Shown here piece after piece: positions 50,641-63,760 of a stretch of DNA of 64,000 nucleotides (position 1 is its first letter; each line of letters begins with the position of its first letter). The position numbers were made by a program, and so were the translations under genes. The DNA is from Helochares maculicollis. Lineage: Eukaryota; Arthropoda; Insecta; Coleoptera; Hydrophilidae. The notes below the pieces were generated by a model that did not search any database, was not told the DNA's origin, and saw only the letters and a list, made by a program, of their open reading frames with translations. The stretch covers positions 1 through 64,000 of the forward strand of contig JAWQRO010000025.1 in NCBI GenBank assembly GCA_033557835.1, given 5' to 3'.

Positions 50641-52095
50641 TGAATTATTGTTTACTCTAAACTTTCTTAGTCTTAACTAACATTCTCGCTAGAGCGCTAG
50701 AAAGATTTTCTGATGCACTTTATACTCAGATAAAAAGCGTACGTTCTTCATTAGATTAATTAAAGTGTTTTTAAGAAATTTAGTTAAATTTGAATACGTA
50801 TTAAGATTGATGTTTATTATTCACTTTACAGTTGGGTATCATCTTTTTATGGTACTAATTGAACACTTAGGTTATGAATGCTGCCTGTTATTCATTAAGC
50901 GTATAATTTTTTATTTTTACATTTCAAATTCACACATTTAATGGGGAAGATTTTTACTAACGAAACTTATTTACTCTAATCTAAAATGTTCGAATATAGC
51001 TGCATATCATCGTCACATGATATGATAAATCAAGGTAAATCACATTGACCCACTGCTCGTGCCTAGTGAAATTAGTTAGAACTTTGTTCTAGAGTCGGAA
51101 AGTAAAATTGAAAATAATTGTGTCACTTAACATTTTAATTTCATTAGCTATGCTTTGCTCAGCAAAATTTGTGTAATCTAAACAATGTTTCCATGCACTG
51201 CATACATTAAACAATAATTAAAAAAATACGCAAGCATTTGGTAGAATGTGTATTTTTGAATTGATCACACTGATTTAATTAAAGCAGACTTGTAAATAAT
51301 AGTAAAAAACGAAGTGATAAAATCAAGTATCATTAGTGTATATACTGCAGCGGCAGTGTGGAATGAAATCGTATAAATATAAAGCTTCTTTGATGGTACG
51401 TCAAATGGTATAAATTTATTCTGTGACTACTGAGAATTGTGTTGTTTTGAGAAAATGTCAATTATGATTAAAAGATTAAATAACAAAATTATCTAGCAAA
51501 AGCCTGGTAAACAATATTAAGGACACTAAAATATTTGGTGTCCCACAAGTACTAACTGTGTTCAGTTTTTGGACAAAAGTGTTAATGCTTTAGCTACATA
51601 GTAAAATTTTTAAAATTAGTAAGTTGGTGGAATCTCTAATTACAAGCAACAACTTTAGTAAGAATTGCAGTTACCCAGTAAAATTTTTTTTATATAATTT
51701 AATTGCTTAAGTCTTACCTTTGTACATAAACAGAAATAAGTAAAACTACAGTTTTAAAGCCATTATTTTTTTATCTACTGCAACCATTTTTTTATCATTA
51801 TTTAGTTTTACATTAAAAGAGATCATTCATTTGTAGTCAATCCTATTATAAGGAACTTTTCCCATACTGCACAATCGACTTTTTAATTAAGTACATAAAA
51901 ATTTAATACGAGATACGAACGTTGAATCCAATAAATTTTAAATAGTTTCAGCACAAGAGGGAGAAACTTTGTGGCCTAGCTCACAAGGCTAAGCAAACGA
52001 AAATTATCAATAGCACAGTTCTACAACAATAAGAAGTAGAAACCGGATTTGAAATTATATGTTCGATGTTTCGGCATTAATTAACCGAAATCCGG
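50641..52095. other. AT-rich non-coding DNA, nothing recognised
   Basis: Stop-dense and low in GC. Nothing was seen. Confidence 0.5.
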
Positions 52096-52970
52096 ATTGG
52101 TAGGGTTTGCGGATTAGTTTTAGCTGTTTCCCCAACGGTTTCTCCAATGACAATACTCAATTCGATATCCTACTGTAACGTTCAACTCAAACGTCAAATT
52201 AGAGGTTGGCCAGTCCAGTTTCTAATTAAACAATCATAGCCACATATGAATGCACATAGGGTAAATTCACGTATCTTATTAATATTATTTTGGGGCAATT
52301 ACACAGCATTGCATTTAGAATGCGACGCGTTTGTCATGCAATGCAGCGAGATTAAGACGCTACAGGAGAGTGCAATTTATTGATGAGACGCTTTTGCTGA
52401 AAATTTTCTTGATATATCTCCACGGCCTAGCAATTGTATAATATTTTCTTACGAAGTTGCGAACAAAGTATACAATAGGCTTAGCCATTGATATAGGGTA
52501 GATCTGTGTTAGGAAAAGGATTTTTTTGCCGCTGCGGAAAGCCCATGTGTTAAAAAGTGATGGAGCTAAGATAAATCCGTCCCTGAGATATCTAATACGA
52601 AAGGGAAAATCTCTCAATGCGTGATATGGGCCGCTCCTAACAACAAGAGGGGTGAAATCTGAGTTGTGTATATGAAACTAATCACTCGTGATTCGTATTG
52701 GACCTTGAAACTTTTTGACAGGGGGAAATTTTTAAACGCTAATCTTTTTCCTCCTCCGTTTTTCTCTTTCATGCCTCTTTGATGTCTTCATCATTATTCA
52801 CTCCAGGCGTCGAATATTCAAATACTGGTAAATTCTGTTGCGTAAACAATACATTTCTCTCTTAAAATAAAAACCTCGATTTTTTTCCCTGGCCTTTGTG
52901 AGTATAAGAAGTACTTTGAAACCACCGAAAGTTTTAGTGGAGTAATTCCGGGAAAATGGCAGCGGATGTA
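52096..52970. other. Broad GC-richer non-coding island
   Basis: Composition is raised over about 0.9 kb. An 85-codon minus-strand frame (52360-52617) is unmatched. Several TAAT-type cores and a CTTTTTCCTCCTCCG pyrimidine run (about 52.74-52.76 kb) are visible. Candidate regulatory DNA by composition. Confidence 0.3.
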
Positions 52971-54189
52971 TTTAAAGAAAGGTTTGATGTATATTTAATA
53001 TCTGAAGTAGGTGCTCTCACTGAGAAAGCTGAGTTGCAAAAATAGCTCCGGAATAAAGACACCTAGTGAAGTTTTCATGAAAGCTCTTTTTGTATGCAGG
53101 AGCTTTTGGAGAAAGCAGCTCGTGATTAAATATCAATATTTTGGCTGTTGCACTTCTTGAAGTAACATTTAAGAAGATGAACTTTGATCTTTGATTTTAA
53201 AAGAATGTATTATGTTTCTACATTGTTTTTAATCATAATGTTTTTTTACATAGATAAACCAAGTCCATTATAATAATGGTCACAAAGTTTTGGGTCTGCG
53301 TGGGAAATAATGAAAGGAAAATCGTGGTATTTACGTATCACACTTAAGGCTTTAAACCGATTATTCAACAGTAATTGTAATTGGGGTTGCTTTCACGTTC
53401 TGACTGAATAATGGCATTGAATCAAATCAAATCGACAGCATAAATATATTGAATTGTTTGATTAGACTGCACCAATTAAGCTTTATTTTATCCATTTCAG
53501 CATTCAGGCGTCCCGATTAATTTCTAGTCAAAGATTGAGTGAACTGTATGGAATAACCTTACACAGTTACTTCATAAATTGAATTTCATATACCGACTGT
53601 AGCTTGGCACTAGTGCAAATATGTCCTTGTTGACTCATGAAACTAACTTATACCCGACTCGTAATCAAGACGAATAGAAATCAGAACGCTTGATCTGATA
53701 AAATACAGCTAGCCGTATGGGATTTGCCAAAACTATGCACTTTTATCTCTGGGCATATTTTTGCCTAGAAAGATCTGACCTAAACCATAGAGGAAGCTAT
53801 AGTAGTTTTTATAATAACAATCAAAACTAAAATCAAGAGCAGTTTATTACTAGCAATTAGTATAGAATCATCCGCATTACTTGTTTATAAACAAAAATTT
53901 TATTAACAGGTAACCAATTGGTTGTTTCGGTTACTTTAGTACCTTTTCGGTTTTTTAGCAAGTATGGGCAAGTATTCTTGAGCGAGGTCGCCAATATTTT
54001 TCTAACTATTGCAAAATTTTTCTTCCATTTTTGTATTTTGTAGGATAGTTTCTTTATATTTTTCTAATTGATTTTGCGTTTTGTACTAGTTAGTAAAGGT
54101 GATCTTTTTTGTTTTGCTGGAATTATATAGAATTTCGCAAGTTTCTTTATTTCGAAAATTGGAACAGATTTTGCATTGTTGTTTTTTGT
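52971..54189. other. AT-rich non-coding DNA, nothing recognised
   Basis: No coding resemblance or repeats were seen before the mariner end. Confidence 0.5.
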
Positions 54190-54575
54190 TATACTGGTTG
54201 TCCGATTTTATAGTTTGAAACACACTTTATTATTCAATGTAGTCTCCTTGAACACCAATACAATTGTTTCATGGAGATATAAATTTATTAATTCTATCCC
54301 TGACCTGAGAATCTGGAAGTACTGCAACATACGCTTCCACATCTGTTATAACGTAATCATTTGATGAAAAATGTTTTCCACGAATGATTTTTTCTAAATC
54401 TGCAAGTCGTTAGATAGTCGGTATATGCTCCAACAATTTTAATTTAAATTCATAGATTTTAGTCATTGTAAAAATGCTCGTGATATGACGTATTGTTCTG
54501 ATGAAAAAGGATTTTTCTTTATATAAACCGGATTTTTTTTATCAAAACGTTTTTCTCTTTACATGAATCCTTATT
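54190..54575 (-). mobile_element. Mariner 3'-end fragment (transposase C-terminus)
   Basis: The minus strand, read across frameshifts, gives the C-terminal third of a mariner transposase. A fragment RHITSIF stands where HQDNAPAHTS is expected. Then come LKLLEHIPT, LEKIIRGKHFSSN, VITDVEAYVAVLPDSQ and a terminal NNCIGVQGDYIE before a stop at 54230-54232. In mariners this last motif is KCIELKGDYVE. The left edge has a TIR-like end, TA then CTGGTTGTCCGATTTTA. The 5' two thirds, with the HTH domain and first catalytic Asp, are absent. It is the same subfamily type (irritans/cecropia-like) as the element at 61.47 kb, and dead. Confidence 0.85.
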
Positions 54576-54959
54576 AAGATGCCCTACTAACTTGTTTGAT
54601 AATTTTTACGGGTTATGGTAGTAGTAACATTAAAACTAAAACCTGTATCTAAATATTTATTATTTTACAATGTAATAACTGTGTTCTATGGTACTGAAAT
54701 TGTGGCGTAAAAAACAAACGTGCGCTGTTTTCTGTAGATCTTATCTGAAAAGCCTTTTCACCAATATTTAGTGCTTAAAAATATAGAATAGCAAATATAA
54801 TCTACGTTCGAGTTGAATCTTTCTACAAATACAACAGCAGTATCTACTTTTCTCAATTACTGCATTAATCCACCAAAACTTCAGATATTTTAAAAGTATA
54901 GTAGCTTAACATCACGTGTTTCGATAAGTCAATAACCCCTAAACTGCATGCATGTAAAC
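54576..54959. other. AT-rich non-coding DNA, nothing recognised
   Basis: I could not extend the mariner fragment into this stretch, and see nothing else in it. Confidence 0.5.
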
Positions 54960-55900
54960 ACTCAGGTTGAAATTACAATATATTTATATGTAATATGAGT
55001 ATAAATATATCAATATGTAAATGACGTTGCATGGATACAACCGCAACAAAAATATGTTGATGTATGCGCGTGTTAGAGAGGAAAAGGCTTCCGTCGTGTT
55101 GACTTCCGAGATTACATAAGAAAAGTGACATAGAGAAAATGGCCGGATATAGGTCGCTGTGACTGATAATATATCCAGGTATAATAAAAATAGATTGTAT
55201 AAAACACGTTCGCGGAGCAAAACGAAAGGCATTTTTATGGGGAACAAAAAATTCTCGCAATAAAAATTCTTTTAGCGAAATTGCATAATATCACCTTTGT
55301 CACTCCGAGAAATTCTAATATATGGAAGCCCGAAGTAGTTACATTAAATTCACTAAAAGGGCGTAGGTTTGTTGAAATTTACATTAAATTCTCTCCATCG
55401 TTGAGACTAGAGGCGAAATATTGTTTTTAAATGCATATTCCATCCTCGCATTAAAGCATTTTCTTGTTGTTTACTCCCAGTCTATCCAAACTATTTTATA
55501 AATCTGGTAGGAAAATATCGGAAAAGCTTGCTTTCTTCTGTATGCTCTGGCCAAATAAAAGGGCAACTATTTTTATAGCTTTTGAGAAAAATTTACAATA
55601 TTTTTGAATATGCAATATAAATTCCTGCGAAGCGACCAGAAATGCTCGGACATGTCATAAGGTTATTACATGACCCCAACGCTCCCAAGAGGACTGACTT
55701 GACTTAGTTTCTGGACGTGCTTGAAGCGAAATGCTTTATAAATATGCAAGACATGCCTCGACGGTGTAACTAACATTGCAAGGGGGTTTTTACTTGCTGA
55801 ACGAAAAGTAATTAATTCCATTCGAGTTTAAACATTTTCCTCTTCCTAGCGCAGTTTTTAAATAGATAGCTTACATGAGACATCGGCACGCGCGGTAAAC
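54960..55900. other. GC-richer island with direct TTACATTAAATTC repeat
   Basis: Raised composition over about 0.9 kb. Two overlapping minus-strand frames of 95 and 87 codons (54973-55260) encode unmatched hydrophobic, Ile/Leu-rich sequences. The 13-mer TTACATTAAATTC occurs at 55339 and again at 55379, 40 bp apart, followed by CT at the same offset. Candidate regulatory DNA. Confidence 0.35.
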
Positions 55901-58480
55901 AATAACTTCATGAAAATAAAGTTTCATTCAAATGTGTTAATTTTATTTTATTTTATAATCAAATGACGTCAACTGCAGATAGTTTATGACGAAGAAATAA
56001 GCAGAGAAGCATTTTATTATCTACACATATACTCATTGAATAACTCAAATTATAATTTTGACTTTAATAAAATTTCTTAAACAAGGCGTTCAACTTATAT
56101 GTAAAATGTTAGAGTTTTTAAAAAAAATACAAAACATTAGATTTAAGTCCTGAAAGAGTTTTAAAAATCAATGTAGAAATCTCAGCAAATGTAAATCTGA
56201 ATTTTTCAGATTTCGTGTAGTATAAGTTCAAACCACCGAAAGAGTTAAAATGGCGTTTGAAATCCGTAAATAAGTTGTATTGTGTAAAGTTTTGAATAGT
56301 TACGCGTTGCCAAGATCAAATTGGCATGCAACAGCGCACATTCTAAAGAATTATTGAAGAAGTTGAGGTGCACGGAGCACAATCCGTACATTTCTTGCTC
56401 TTAGAGAAAGGTGTAATTTTGTTGGAAACTAGCTGCAATATCCTAGCTGTACAGCAGCAATAATGCAATATTGGGAAAATCAAATTGGAAACGGACTGAC
56501 GTTAAGCTATTTCTTGTTTTGTGCCATCCAGAGGAATCCGGGGCAAACGTTGAAAACTTCATTTAAAATTATTACTTACTAGAAAACGTACCGTTTCGTT
56601 TAAATTATTTTAATCTTGCTCGTTCTCTATTTCCTGGAGGATTTTGTGCCCCGCAAATTGAAATGAATTGGTAAAAGACATTTCCGTTTGTGGATTTTTA
56701 TTACTATTTTCGTTTTAGGAATGCAGTAAACGTGCAGGAAATAAATATATAAAATGTGTATCTTTATTGCGATTTTCTCTTGTAAGGCAGGACAAAGGTG
56801 GTTCGAACTGAGGCAACTTTATCTCCCAGTCTGGAAATGTTGCAATTTACTTTATTATTTTATGTAGTTTTAGAAACAATTTTTAAAATTTTTGCTTATC
56901 ATTCAGCAAATTGTAGCTTTATAGACATTATATTTTAACACACATATAAAATTTCAATTATAAATGTTTGTTCAACGGCCTAAAATTGCAATAATCAAAG
57001 TATTTAAATATCATTACAAATTCGACGAAACAGAAATACCTTAGCTTTGTTTCTACATTTGAAAAGCTTGATAAATAGAAATCTGCATAGATGAAAGAAA
57101 ATGCATTTAAATTAAAGCAGAAACTACACTTTTTATATTAAAACTTGAGCTAATAGGAACATGTTTGCATAAAGTGAATTTTCTTGTACACGAATAATAT
57201 AATATGATATATAAATTGAAGCAGAACAAGCAATTTTTCTGGAAGTTTTTAAATTTGTTGCTAAAAATAAGCTCGTATGTTAACAAAAGTAGCAAGCATT
57301 TTGCGCAGATGTAAAACTTGCTATAATATCACGCAAATAGACTTTAGTTTGATTGAGAAATAAATAATTGATTCGTATATAATAATAGAAAACAATTAAA
57401 AAAAAATCTACTCCGACTTATTTTAATGGATAGGTAATTCAATCAAAGTTTCATGTTTTGATATTTGCTGATATGTTTTTAATAATTGATCGTAATACAT
57501 ATCACACTTGTCCAAAATGCAGCTTGATTTCTAGTAAATAGCTCCTTTATTTCTATAGTTTTGGATTTTCGAAAAGAAAACGGAATGTTTATACGCTTGA
57601 AATATTTGTTTAAACTATAAAGATGCAAAATATTGTGAAAGTGACAAGTAAACAAAATTCATGGGTGTATGATAAATAGAAAGTAAAATTGTGGTAGTAA
57701 ATTTATTTGTAACTATCTAAAGTTAAACTGAAAAATGTAGATTTAAGTTAAATCGAGACGTAGCATATAGTGTTGAAAAATGTAGAGGTTGAAAACTTGT
57801 TAAGTTGAAGGGTCCCAAAAGCGCAGAAAGAACGTCAAATTATAAAGTTCAGAAAGCAAATTGCAGACAAATATAAAGTCTAAAAAAAAATAGTCTCTGC
57901 CCAGAAAATTAAAGTCTTAGTCTTTATAAAAGATTTAAAAATTTAAAAATAAAATTTTATCCCCCTGGGTTCATCTAATCTAACTGTTAATAAACATACA
58001 TATTATGTGATCAAATGTTTTGAGTAAAATACTAAAGATTCATTAAAATAACGAGATATATTATTAAAAATATGTATACGAAATAAATACTTAGCGGATC
58101 CAAAACGTAGAGTTATTTTAGTCAGAGCTTATTCAAAGCATTTCATTTCTTTAATGATATTTTAAGCTCACATGCGGAACAATTAAGTCTAACTAAGATC
58201 CTGGAATGGGTGAATTTGTTTCGCAAAACTACAAAATACTCAGAGACTTTTGCTTTGAAAGAGTAGCTGCTGTTAAAACTAACAAAAGTAATAACTTTCT
58301 CTATAAACACATGAATTTAACGATCCAAGAATAATTTAACACAACAATAAAATGTTTTCCTATTAAACTAAGAAGATGAAGTAACAAAGCCATCAGCGGC
58401 TTAATGGACATAACGGCAAAATGGCAAAAGTAGAGATAGAAAGTCACTTTATAGCTTATTTATACTATAATGTGAACTTA
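55901..58480. other. AT-rich non-coding DNA, nothing recognised
   Basis: A modest richer patch at 56.29-56.56 kb reads in no recognisable frame. Otherwise featureless. Confidence 0.5.
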
Positions 58481-59080
58481 ATGAACGCGGGTTGAAGTTG
58501 AAGAACGGTGAATACACCTTAGGTTATTACGATGTTCCCGCATTACAATAGCATTGAAATTAGGAATGAAACTTCCAAGGAATCCCTATAATGAGGTCTC
58601 GCATTTATTTCTTACAAGACGCATTTCCACGAATGTACTACTACTTATTTTAATGTTAAATACGTTTCCGGTGATAACTGCAGAATTTAACCCCAACCCT
58701 CTATTCTTGTTGTTTGCTTGATGCAACATCCGCAGATTTACATTTCGAGTTCCATAATGGATGTGTCAAAATGTAGATTGATGCAAGTTTGAAATTTGCA
58801 TGTCGTTGCTCACATTCTATTATTTATTTTTGCAGCTTGCCGCTTCCTACGAAAATGCGAATATTTTATATCTGCAATTGAAATTTAATTATTTATCTTT
58901 TTTACAGTTGTTGCAGAAAATTAATATTTAGACGGCTTTAGAAGCAAATGAACATTTTTTATTAGTCTAGTAAATTTTGGAAACCGACTAAGTTAATGTT
59001 AACTTGAGCTACATGGCTGCTAAAGGGTTCAAGCGTAGTGAAGTTAACGATTTCCTAACCAATACACTATAATCTCATAA
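58481..59080. other. Weak GC-richer island
   Basis: 58.48-58.86 kb is moderately richer and contains the related words TTGATGCAACATC and GATTGATGCAAG about 60 bp apart. No coding. The rest is AT-rich. Confidence 0.3.
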
Positions 59081-59880
59081 TAGATATTGTTTGGGGGCAT
59101 TGTTTTCCTGAACCGAGGGGTTGAAGATCGTATTCTCACCAGAAAAGTTCTCCGCCTCTCAGGTTCTTCAAGTGCGGTTTAACATCATCAACAGGAAATT
59201 CGGCACCGCATATTGAGTCTTTCCACCCCTTACAGTTTGCAGGATAATATCATGAGAATATTACATTTTAGGGTCTTGAAATTTTTCGTAAACTTCCAGA
59301 GCAGTTTGCTAACAATTTCGAGCAATTTGATCAACTGTTTGTGCAAACAGAGCTAACATGTTGTTTGTTCTAAAAGTGTTTTGGAGGGCGCAAATGAGTG
59401 TTATTAAATGGAAATGATGCCATGTAGAAAGTACTACACACCGTATTATTTATACGCAAACTCTTAATAAAGTGGATGGCAAGTAAATGTTAACAGGAGA
59501 TTTCTTCCATCTTTTCTCTCTCCGTAGACGCATTATAAAAAAGCACGTTTTACATTTATCACGGAGTTCAATTGCTTTCCATAAAAAGACGATATATCTT
59601 TACGTAATACAGAGCCGGAGAAATATTAGTCACGGAAAAGATGTAATTTTTGATTGTCGAGAGAAGAGCAAACTGAATACACCGTCAGGACGGATAAACG
59701 TTCAATGAATATCGTGAACACCGATAGATCATGTGTCATAGAGGAAAGCCCGAGCGGATAGTTGTTCCCAAGTCTCAATGAGATCTCGTGTACCGTGCGT
59801 GTGCTGTCGCGGCTTGCTTTGATTGATAGTTTCCCCTATGGATGATTTATAGGGGATGCTTTGCTCGGTTCAAAGGTCAA
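59081..59880. other. GC-richer non-coding island
   Basis: Raised composition with CpG words (GAAAGCCCGAGCGG, GTGTGCTGTCGCGG). A 73-codon plus-strand frame (59487-59708) is unmatched. Candidate conserved non-coding element by composition only. Confidence 0.3.
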
Positions 59881-61465
59881 TCTGTAGACTTGTCTGCTGT
59901 TGCATATTTCATAAATTTTCCAATGCTTGTTAAAAATATAGCCTTGGCTTGTTATACAAATGACGGCTTAATCCATGAAAAATGGGCAGTTTTTCATCTT
60001 CTTTCCTTTTGTGTTGAAAACTATAGGATGACATTACCAAAGTAAGTTTGTTACCTTGCTAGAACAAGATCACGTTTATAAAAAGAATGTTTTACGAATT
60101 TTTTTACATCATTTTACAAATGCATCTCATCAATCGTCTTCAATACAATTGAAAGGATAATCAATTTTAAGCAAAATATTCCAACAAACTATAGAAAAAA
60201 TCAAAAATATCTAGCTATAGCGCACATTTTTCAATTATAAATATTTTCGACACAGAAATATAAGAAACAAATTTTACTTTGTATTGAAAATTTATATATA
60301 CATATAAAACCAAAGGAATATAAACGACAGATTTTTCAATTCCAAATTGTATCGAAATAAAAAAAAATTAATAATTTCATAAGTGATTTGTGCTTTATAG
60401 GCATCGAAATAAATGCGATTAAAAGAAACCCCTCAGGAGGCTATTGTAGAAATTACTTTTTATATAGGTCTCTGAAAAGTCATAAAATACATATGTGCTA
60501 ATAATAAAAGTAATAAACCGGTTATGAAAGTGCATTATTGCCGCTGTTAAGATACTTTAAGTAATATAGTATATAATTGAGAAAATATCTAGAGTTTATT
60601 TTTCTAATCACACGGTTCTAAAATTTAATCAGTTGACATCGCTACTTTCGTTTACAAATTTTAAATTGTTTTTAACTAAATGGTAGTGCAAATTAGGACG
60701 ACTTTAATAAGGACTAACATAATTCAATGAACATCACAATTTTCCTGAAGAAACGTATAATAATAGTTGCTTAATTTCTTACTCACGATTAAATATTATT
60801 TAGTTTTTGATCGTTTCTATTTTTTCCTACTACTTTTAGCTGATTTTCTAGATACAGTGAGCGGACAAACTATGTAACTGATAAAATATAGTTCAAAGTT
60901 TTAACATCTAATACAATATCCTATTCTGCAACAACTAAGCGTGTGTCTATCACTTGATTCTTAATGTAATCGAAAAAGTTTTGGCTTTAATAATCATAAT
61001 GTTCGTTTCGCTTTCAAATTTGTTTCATTGCAAGAGTTTTAATGAATTTCCGTGACTATTTGATTTAAATTTTGCTTAAGTGGACTTTTTAATGAGAATA
61101 AATATATGCAATACTCCAATTTATTCAAAAAATATATTCTCCTCATAAGATTTTTGATCTAAAAATACAAACTTTTAATTAAAGCTAACAAATTTTATAT
61201 GCTTTATGTCCCGTTTTCTTTTTTATCTACTAATAAAGGTTTTTGTATATTCTTGAACACGCATAATGTATCTTCTTAAGCTCACTGCGAAGCGGTTTTA
61301 TTTCACTTCAAAAATGTTTATTTTAAATTATTGAAATATAAAATATATATTACTTAGACAAGTTTTCTTTGAGCTCTTCTAGTTGTTTGTTGGATATCAA
61401 AGTATTTTTACAAAGAAGTGAGCTATCTATAAAGAGAGCAATTTCTTTATTACTTTTAAGGGAAG
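59881..61465. other. AT-rich non-coding DNA, nothing recognised
   Basis: Stop-dense up to the mariner terminal repeat at 61466. Confidence 0.5.
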
Positions 61466-62352
61466 TACTAGGATATCTAATAAGTTTTGCGAATCGATAA
61501 GAAAAGCATAATTTTATGGTTTGAAATATATTTTATAATTGAGTTTAGTCTCCCTGAACATCAAAGCACTTGTTACAACGAGATTCCAATTTATGATCTT
61601 CATTCTTGAATTGAGAATCTGGAAGGGCTACAAAATACGCTTCCATATCTGTTATCGCTTCACTATTTGATGAAAAATGTGTTCTACAAATGAATTTGTT
61701 TTAAATTTGGAAAGAGATGAAAGTTGCTAGAGGAAATAGTGGATGCTCCAATAGTTCAAACTGTAATTCCTGGATTTTAGCCACTGTCTAAATGCTCTTG
61801 TAATACGGTGCATTGTCCTGATGAAAACGGAATTTTTCTTCCGCAAAGTGGGTCTTTTTTCATGCATTTTCTCTTCAGTTACTCTAAAAGGTTACAATAG
61901 TATTCATTATTTATTATTAAAAAAGTTTGTAAATAATCCACAAACAAAATGTCGTTCGCATCTCTAAACACTAATTTTAACACCTTCTTGGCCGATTTCT
62001 GGATACCAACTCAATTTGGAGTCGAAAAACTAGAGTTCACTCTACTTTCTAGCCTCTTGTTTTGACTCAGAATCCTGATGATAGACCTAAGCCTCATCTA
62101 TAGTGATGAATTGATGCACAAAATCCAATTTATCCTTTAGACTTCGCTTTAAATGTTGGTGAGAAAGTCGCATTGGAATATGTTTTTGTTCGATTGTTAG
62201 CGAATGCGACATCCATTGTGTACACAATTTTCCGAAATCAAACATTTCAGTCAACATATTGGTTACACTGCCCAAAGAAATGCCTAGATCTTCTACTAAG
62301 TTGCTTTTAGTAGTTCGACTATTTTTTTAACACGATATCCTATATTAAATAA
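61466..62352 (-). mobile_element. Mariner A relic (irritans/cecropia-like), 3' two thirds
   Basis: Read on the minus strand, it starts at LVEDLGISLGSVTNMLTEMF (second HTH, about 62.32-62.25 kb). It continues with KLCTQWMSHSLTIEQKHI, which contains the WVPHxL-type motif as WMSHSL. The first catalytic Asp follows in ITIDEAWVYH. FHQDNAP is present about 61.83 kb (second Asp). The SPDLAPSD segment with the third Asp is deleted or scrambled. ITDMEAYFVALPDSQF follows, and the end is KCFDVQGD before the stop at 61545-61547. Stops and frameshifts make it dead. The left terminus is TA plus CTAGGATATCTAATAAG, a typical mariner TIR. The N-terminal HTH is missing here. The 62-codon open frame at 62087-62275 is its best-preserved piece. 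Confidence 0.9.
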
Positions 62353-63018
62353 TATGTTGGTTGTCCTATTCGAGGGTTAGTTTTTAAATTTTGTTTGCAA
62401 AGTCGGAAGAAAGCATGCAATTGATCTTAAACTCTTACTGGTTTTCAAAGTAAACGTAAGCTAAATGCGTTGATTGTTTCTTCTGGTAACTGGAGTCCAT
62501 AATCAGGCAATTTGCTCATGAATTTTGGAAAAGTAAAAAAAATACTAAGACCTAGGTCAGGTGATTATGAAGGATAGGTTAGCAATTTAAAGTTTTGTTG
62601 CTCTAAAAATAAAATGATCAAGTGAGCTCTTGGCAAACATTTTCTTCCAACACCTGATTCAGATGGATAAATCCACGATTCAGCATCAACAACGATACTA
62701 TACACAATTTTAAAATTTTCAGCTCTCTGGAGATTTTTTGAACTTTAGTTTTTAAATTTCCACTAGAGATTCCAATTTCAAGAACTGTCTTCCATGATGG
62801 ACTTGTGCAAAGCATCGATGTTTTCTCGAATAAAAGTGGTTTTTGCTGGATTGTGGATAATACTAGACCGTCCTCGTTTGAATAATGTACAAACCACTAC
62901 TCGAATATTTTCTCGGTTCCATTCCATATCCCAAACAGCTTGTGAATTTTAAGAATTTGCTGTAGCTAAACAGCTGTAAGTAACGCACTGAAACTTTAAG
63001 TTTAAGTTGTCTAAATAA
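62353..63018 (-). mobile_element. Mariner B relic (different subfamily), internally deleted
   Basis: The minus strand reads from a possible ATG at 62922 through FKRGRSS, ENIDALHKSIMED and GISSGNLKTKVQKISRELK (HTH region, about 62.72 kb). It then reads AESWIYPSE, a degraded counterpart of the DESWIY catalytic motif. It jumps across a deletion to HLIILFLEQQNFKLLTYPS, SPDLG, FFTFPK and LPEETINAF, then a weak C-terminal LHAFFRLCKQN. The order and motifs are mariner, closer to rosa/GVQW-type families than to element A. The left edge has TA plus TGTTGGTTGTCCTATT, TIR-like. The right edge near 63018 is less certain. It lies directly against A in the same orientation. Confidence 0.75.
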
Positions 63019-63280
63019 AGATCTTTTTAGTGCTCACATTACTATTGTGTCGCTATTTATTTTTTTATATGTAAATCATAACAGATGTCGCTTCTATAAT
63101 TGATATAGCATTACACACTATGAATAGCATGTATTTTATTTTTATGAAATCAACATGGCATCTGCAATGTTTTTAATATTCGAATGAAATTTGTTAAGCG
63201 TCTGCCAATGTGCCGTTTAAAAATATTGTTTTGTTGATTTATAGCAAAATTTAGCCGGAAATATTTTATTAGACATTAGT
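63019..63280 (-). mobile_element. Possible 5' end of mariner A beyond the B insertion
   Basis: The minus strand from 63280 inward reads CTAATG-TCTAATAA, similar to the other A terminus (CTAGGATA-TCTAATAA) in inverted orientation. If this is A's 5' TIR, then B inserted into A and this segment is A's 5' untranslated region with a small part of the ORF lost. I could not read the N-terminal HTH here, so the assignment rests on the TIR-like match alone. Confidence 0.4.
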
Positions 63281-63529
63281 TGCAGAGAAATGTAGATCAG
63301 CACATAGCTTGAAGATAGTATGATTTTACCTTCTCATTGACCGTATGAAGCATTGAAGAGGTGTTCATGAAGATCGAAACAACTCCCCTAAATGCAAAGA
63401 TAATAGTTGCAAACCGTTTCTCTATGAGTTAGTGCAAGTAAAAAAAAATCAGTTCTATCCAGCACGAAATACTAAGCCGCCATCCTGTAGTGAAAGCGAC
63501 CTATAAAAACTCTTGCCTATCACTCCACT
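63281..63529. other. Non-coding gap
   Basis: Moderate composition. Nothing was recognised. Confidence 0.5.
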
Positions 63530-63760
63530 TTATATTGTCCAAGTAACTTTAGAGACGCGGATACGCATCTCTCTTAGTTTCAAGATATCCCGGCCGTCAG
63601 AAGCGGCGGCGCTGCGCGTATTGGGGTGGTATGAGCGAGCGTCGTGTAGGTCATAGAATCTAGTGCAGTTCGGAGACGGAGACGCAAGTACGTATGCATG
63701 TAGGTCACTAGGAAATTTTTGATTTGTTGGAATTGGAGCTTGAAATCCCATATATTTTCC
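63530..63760. other. Compact GC-richer island
   Basis: A sharp GC and CpG peak (CCCGGCCGTCAGAAGCGGCG, GAGCGAGCGTCGTG) within AT-rich DNA. Two overlapping minus-strand frames (73 and 71 codons) are unmatched. Candidate regulatory element by composition. Confidence 0.35.

Noticed and set aside
54973..55260. Two overlapping minus-strand frames of 95 and 87 codons
   Set aside because: Different frames of the same bases, both Ile/Leu-rich. They match nothing and have no start context that favours either.
56796..56810. GGTTCGAACTG as a tRNA B box
   Set aside because: There is no A box upstream and no acceptor-stem pairing.
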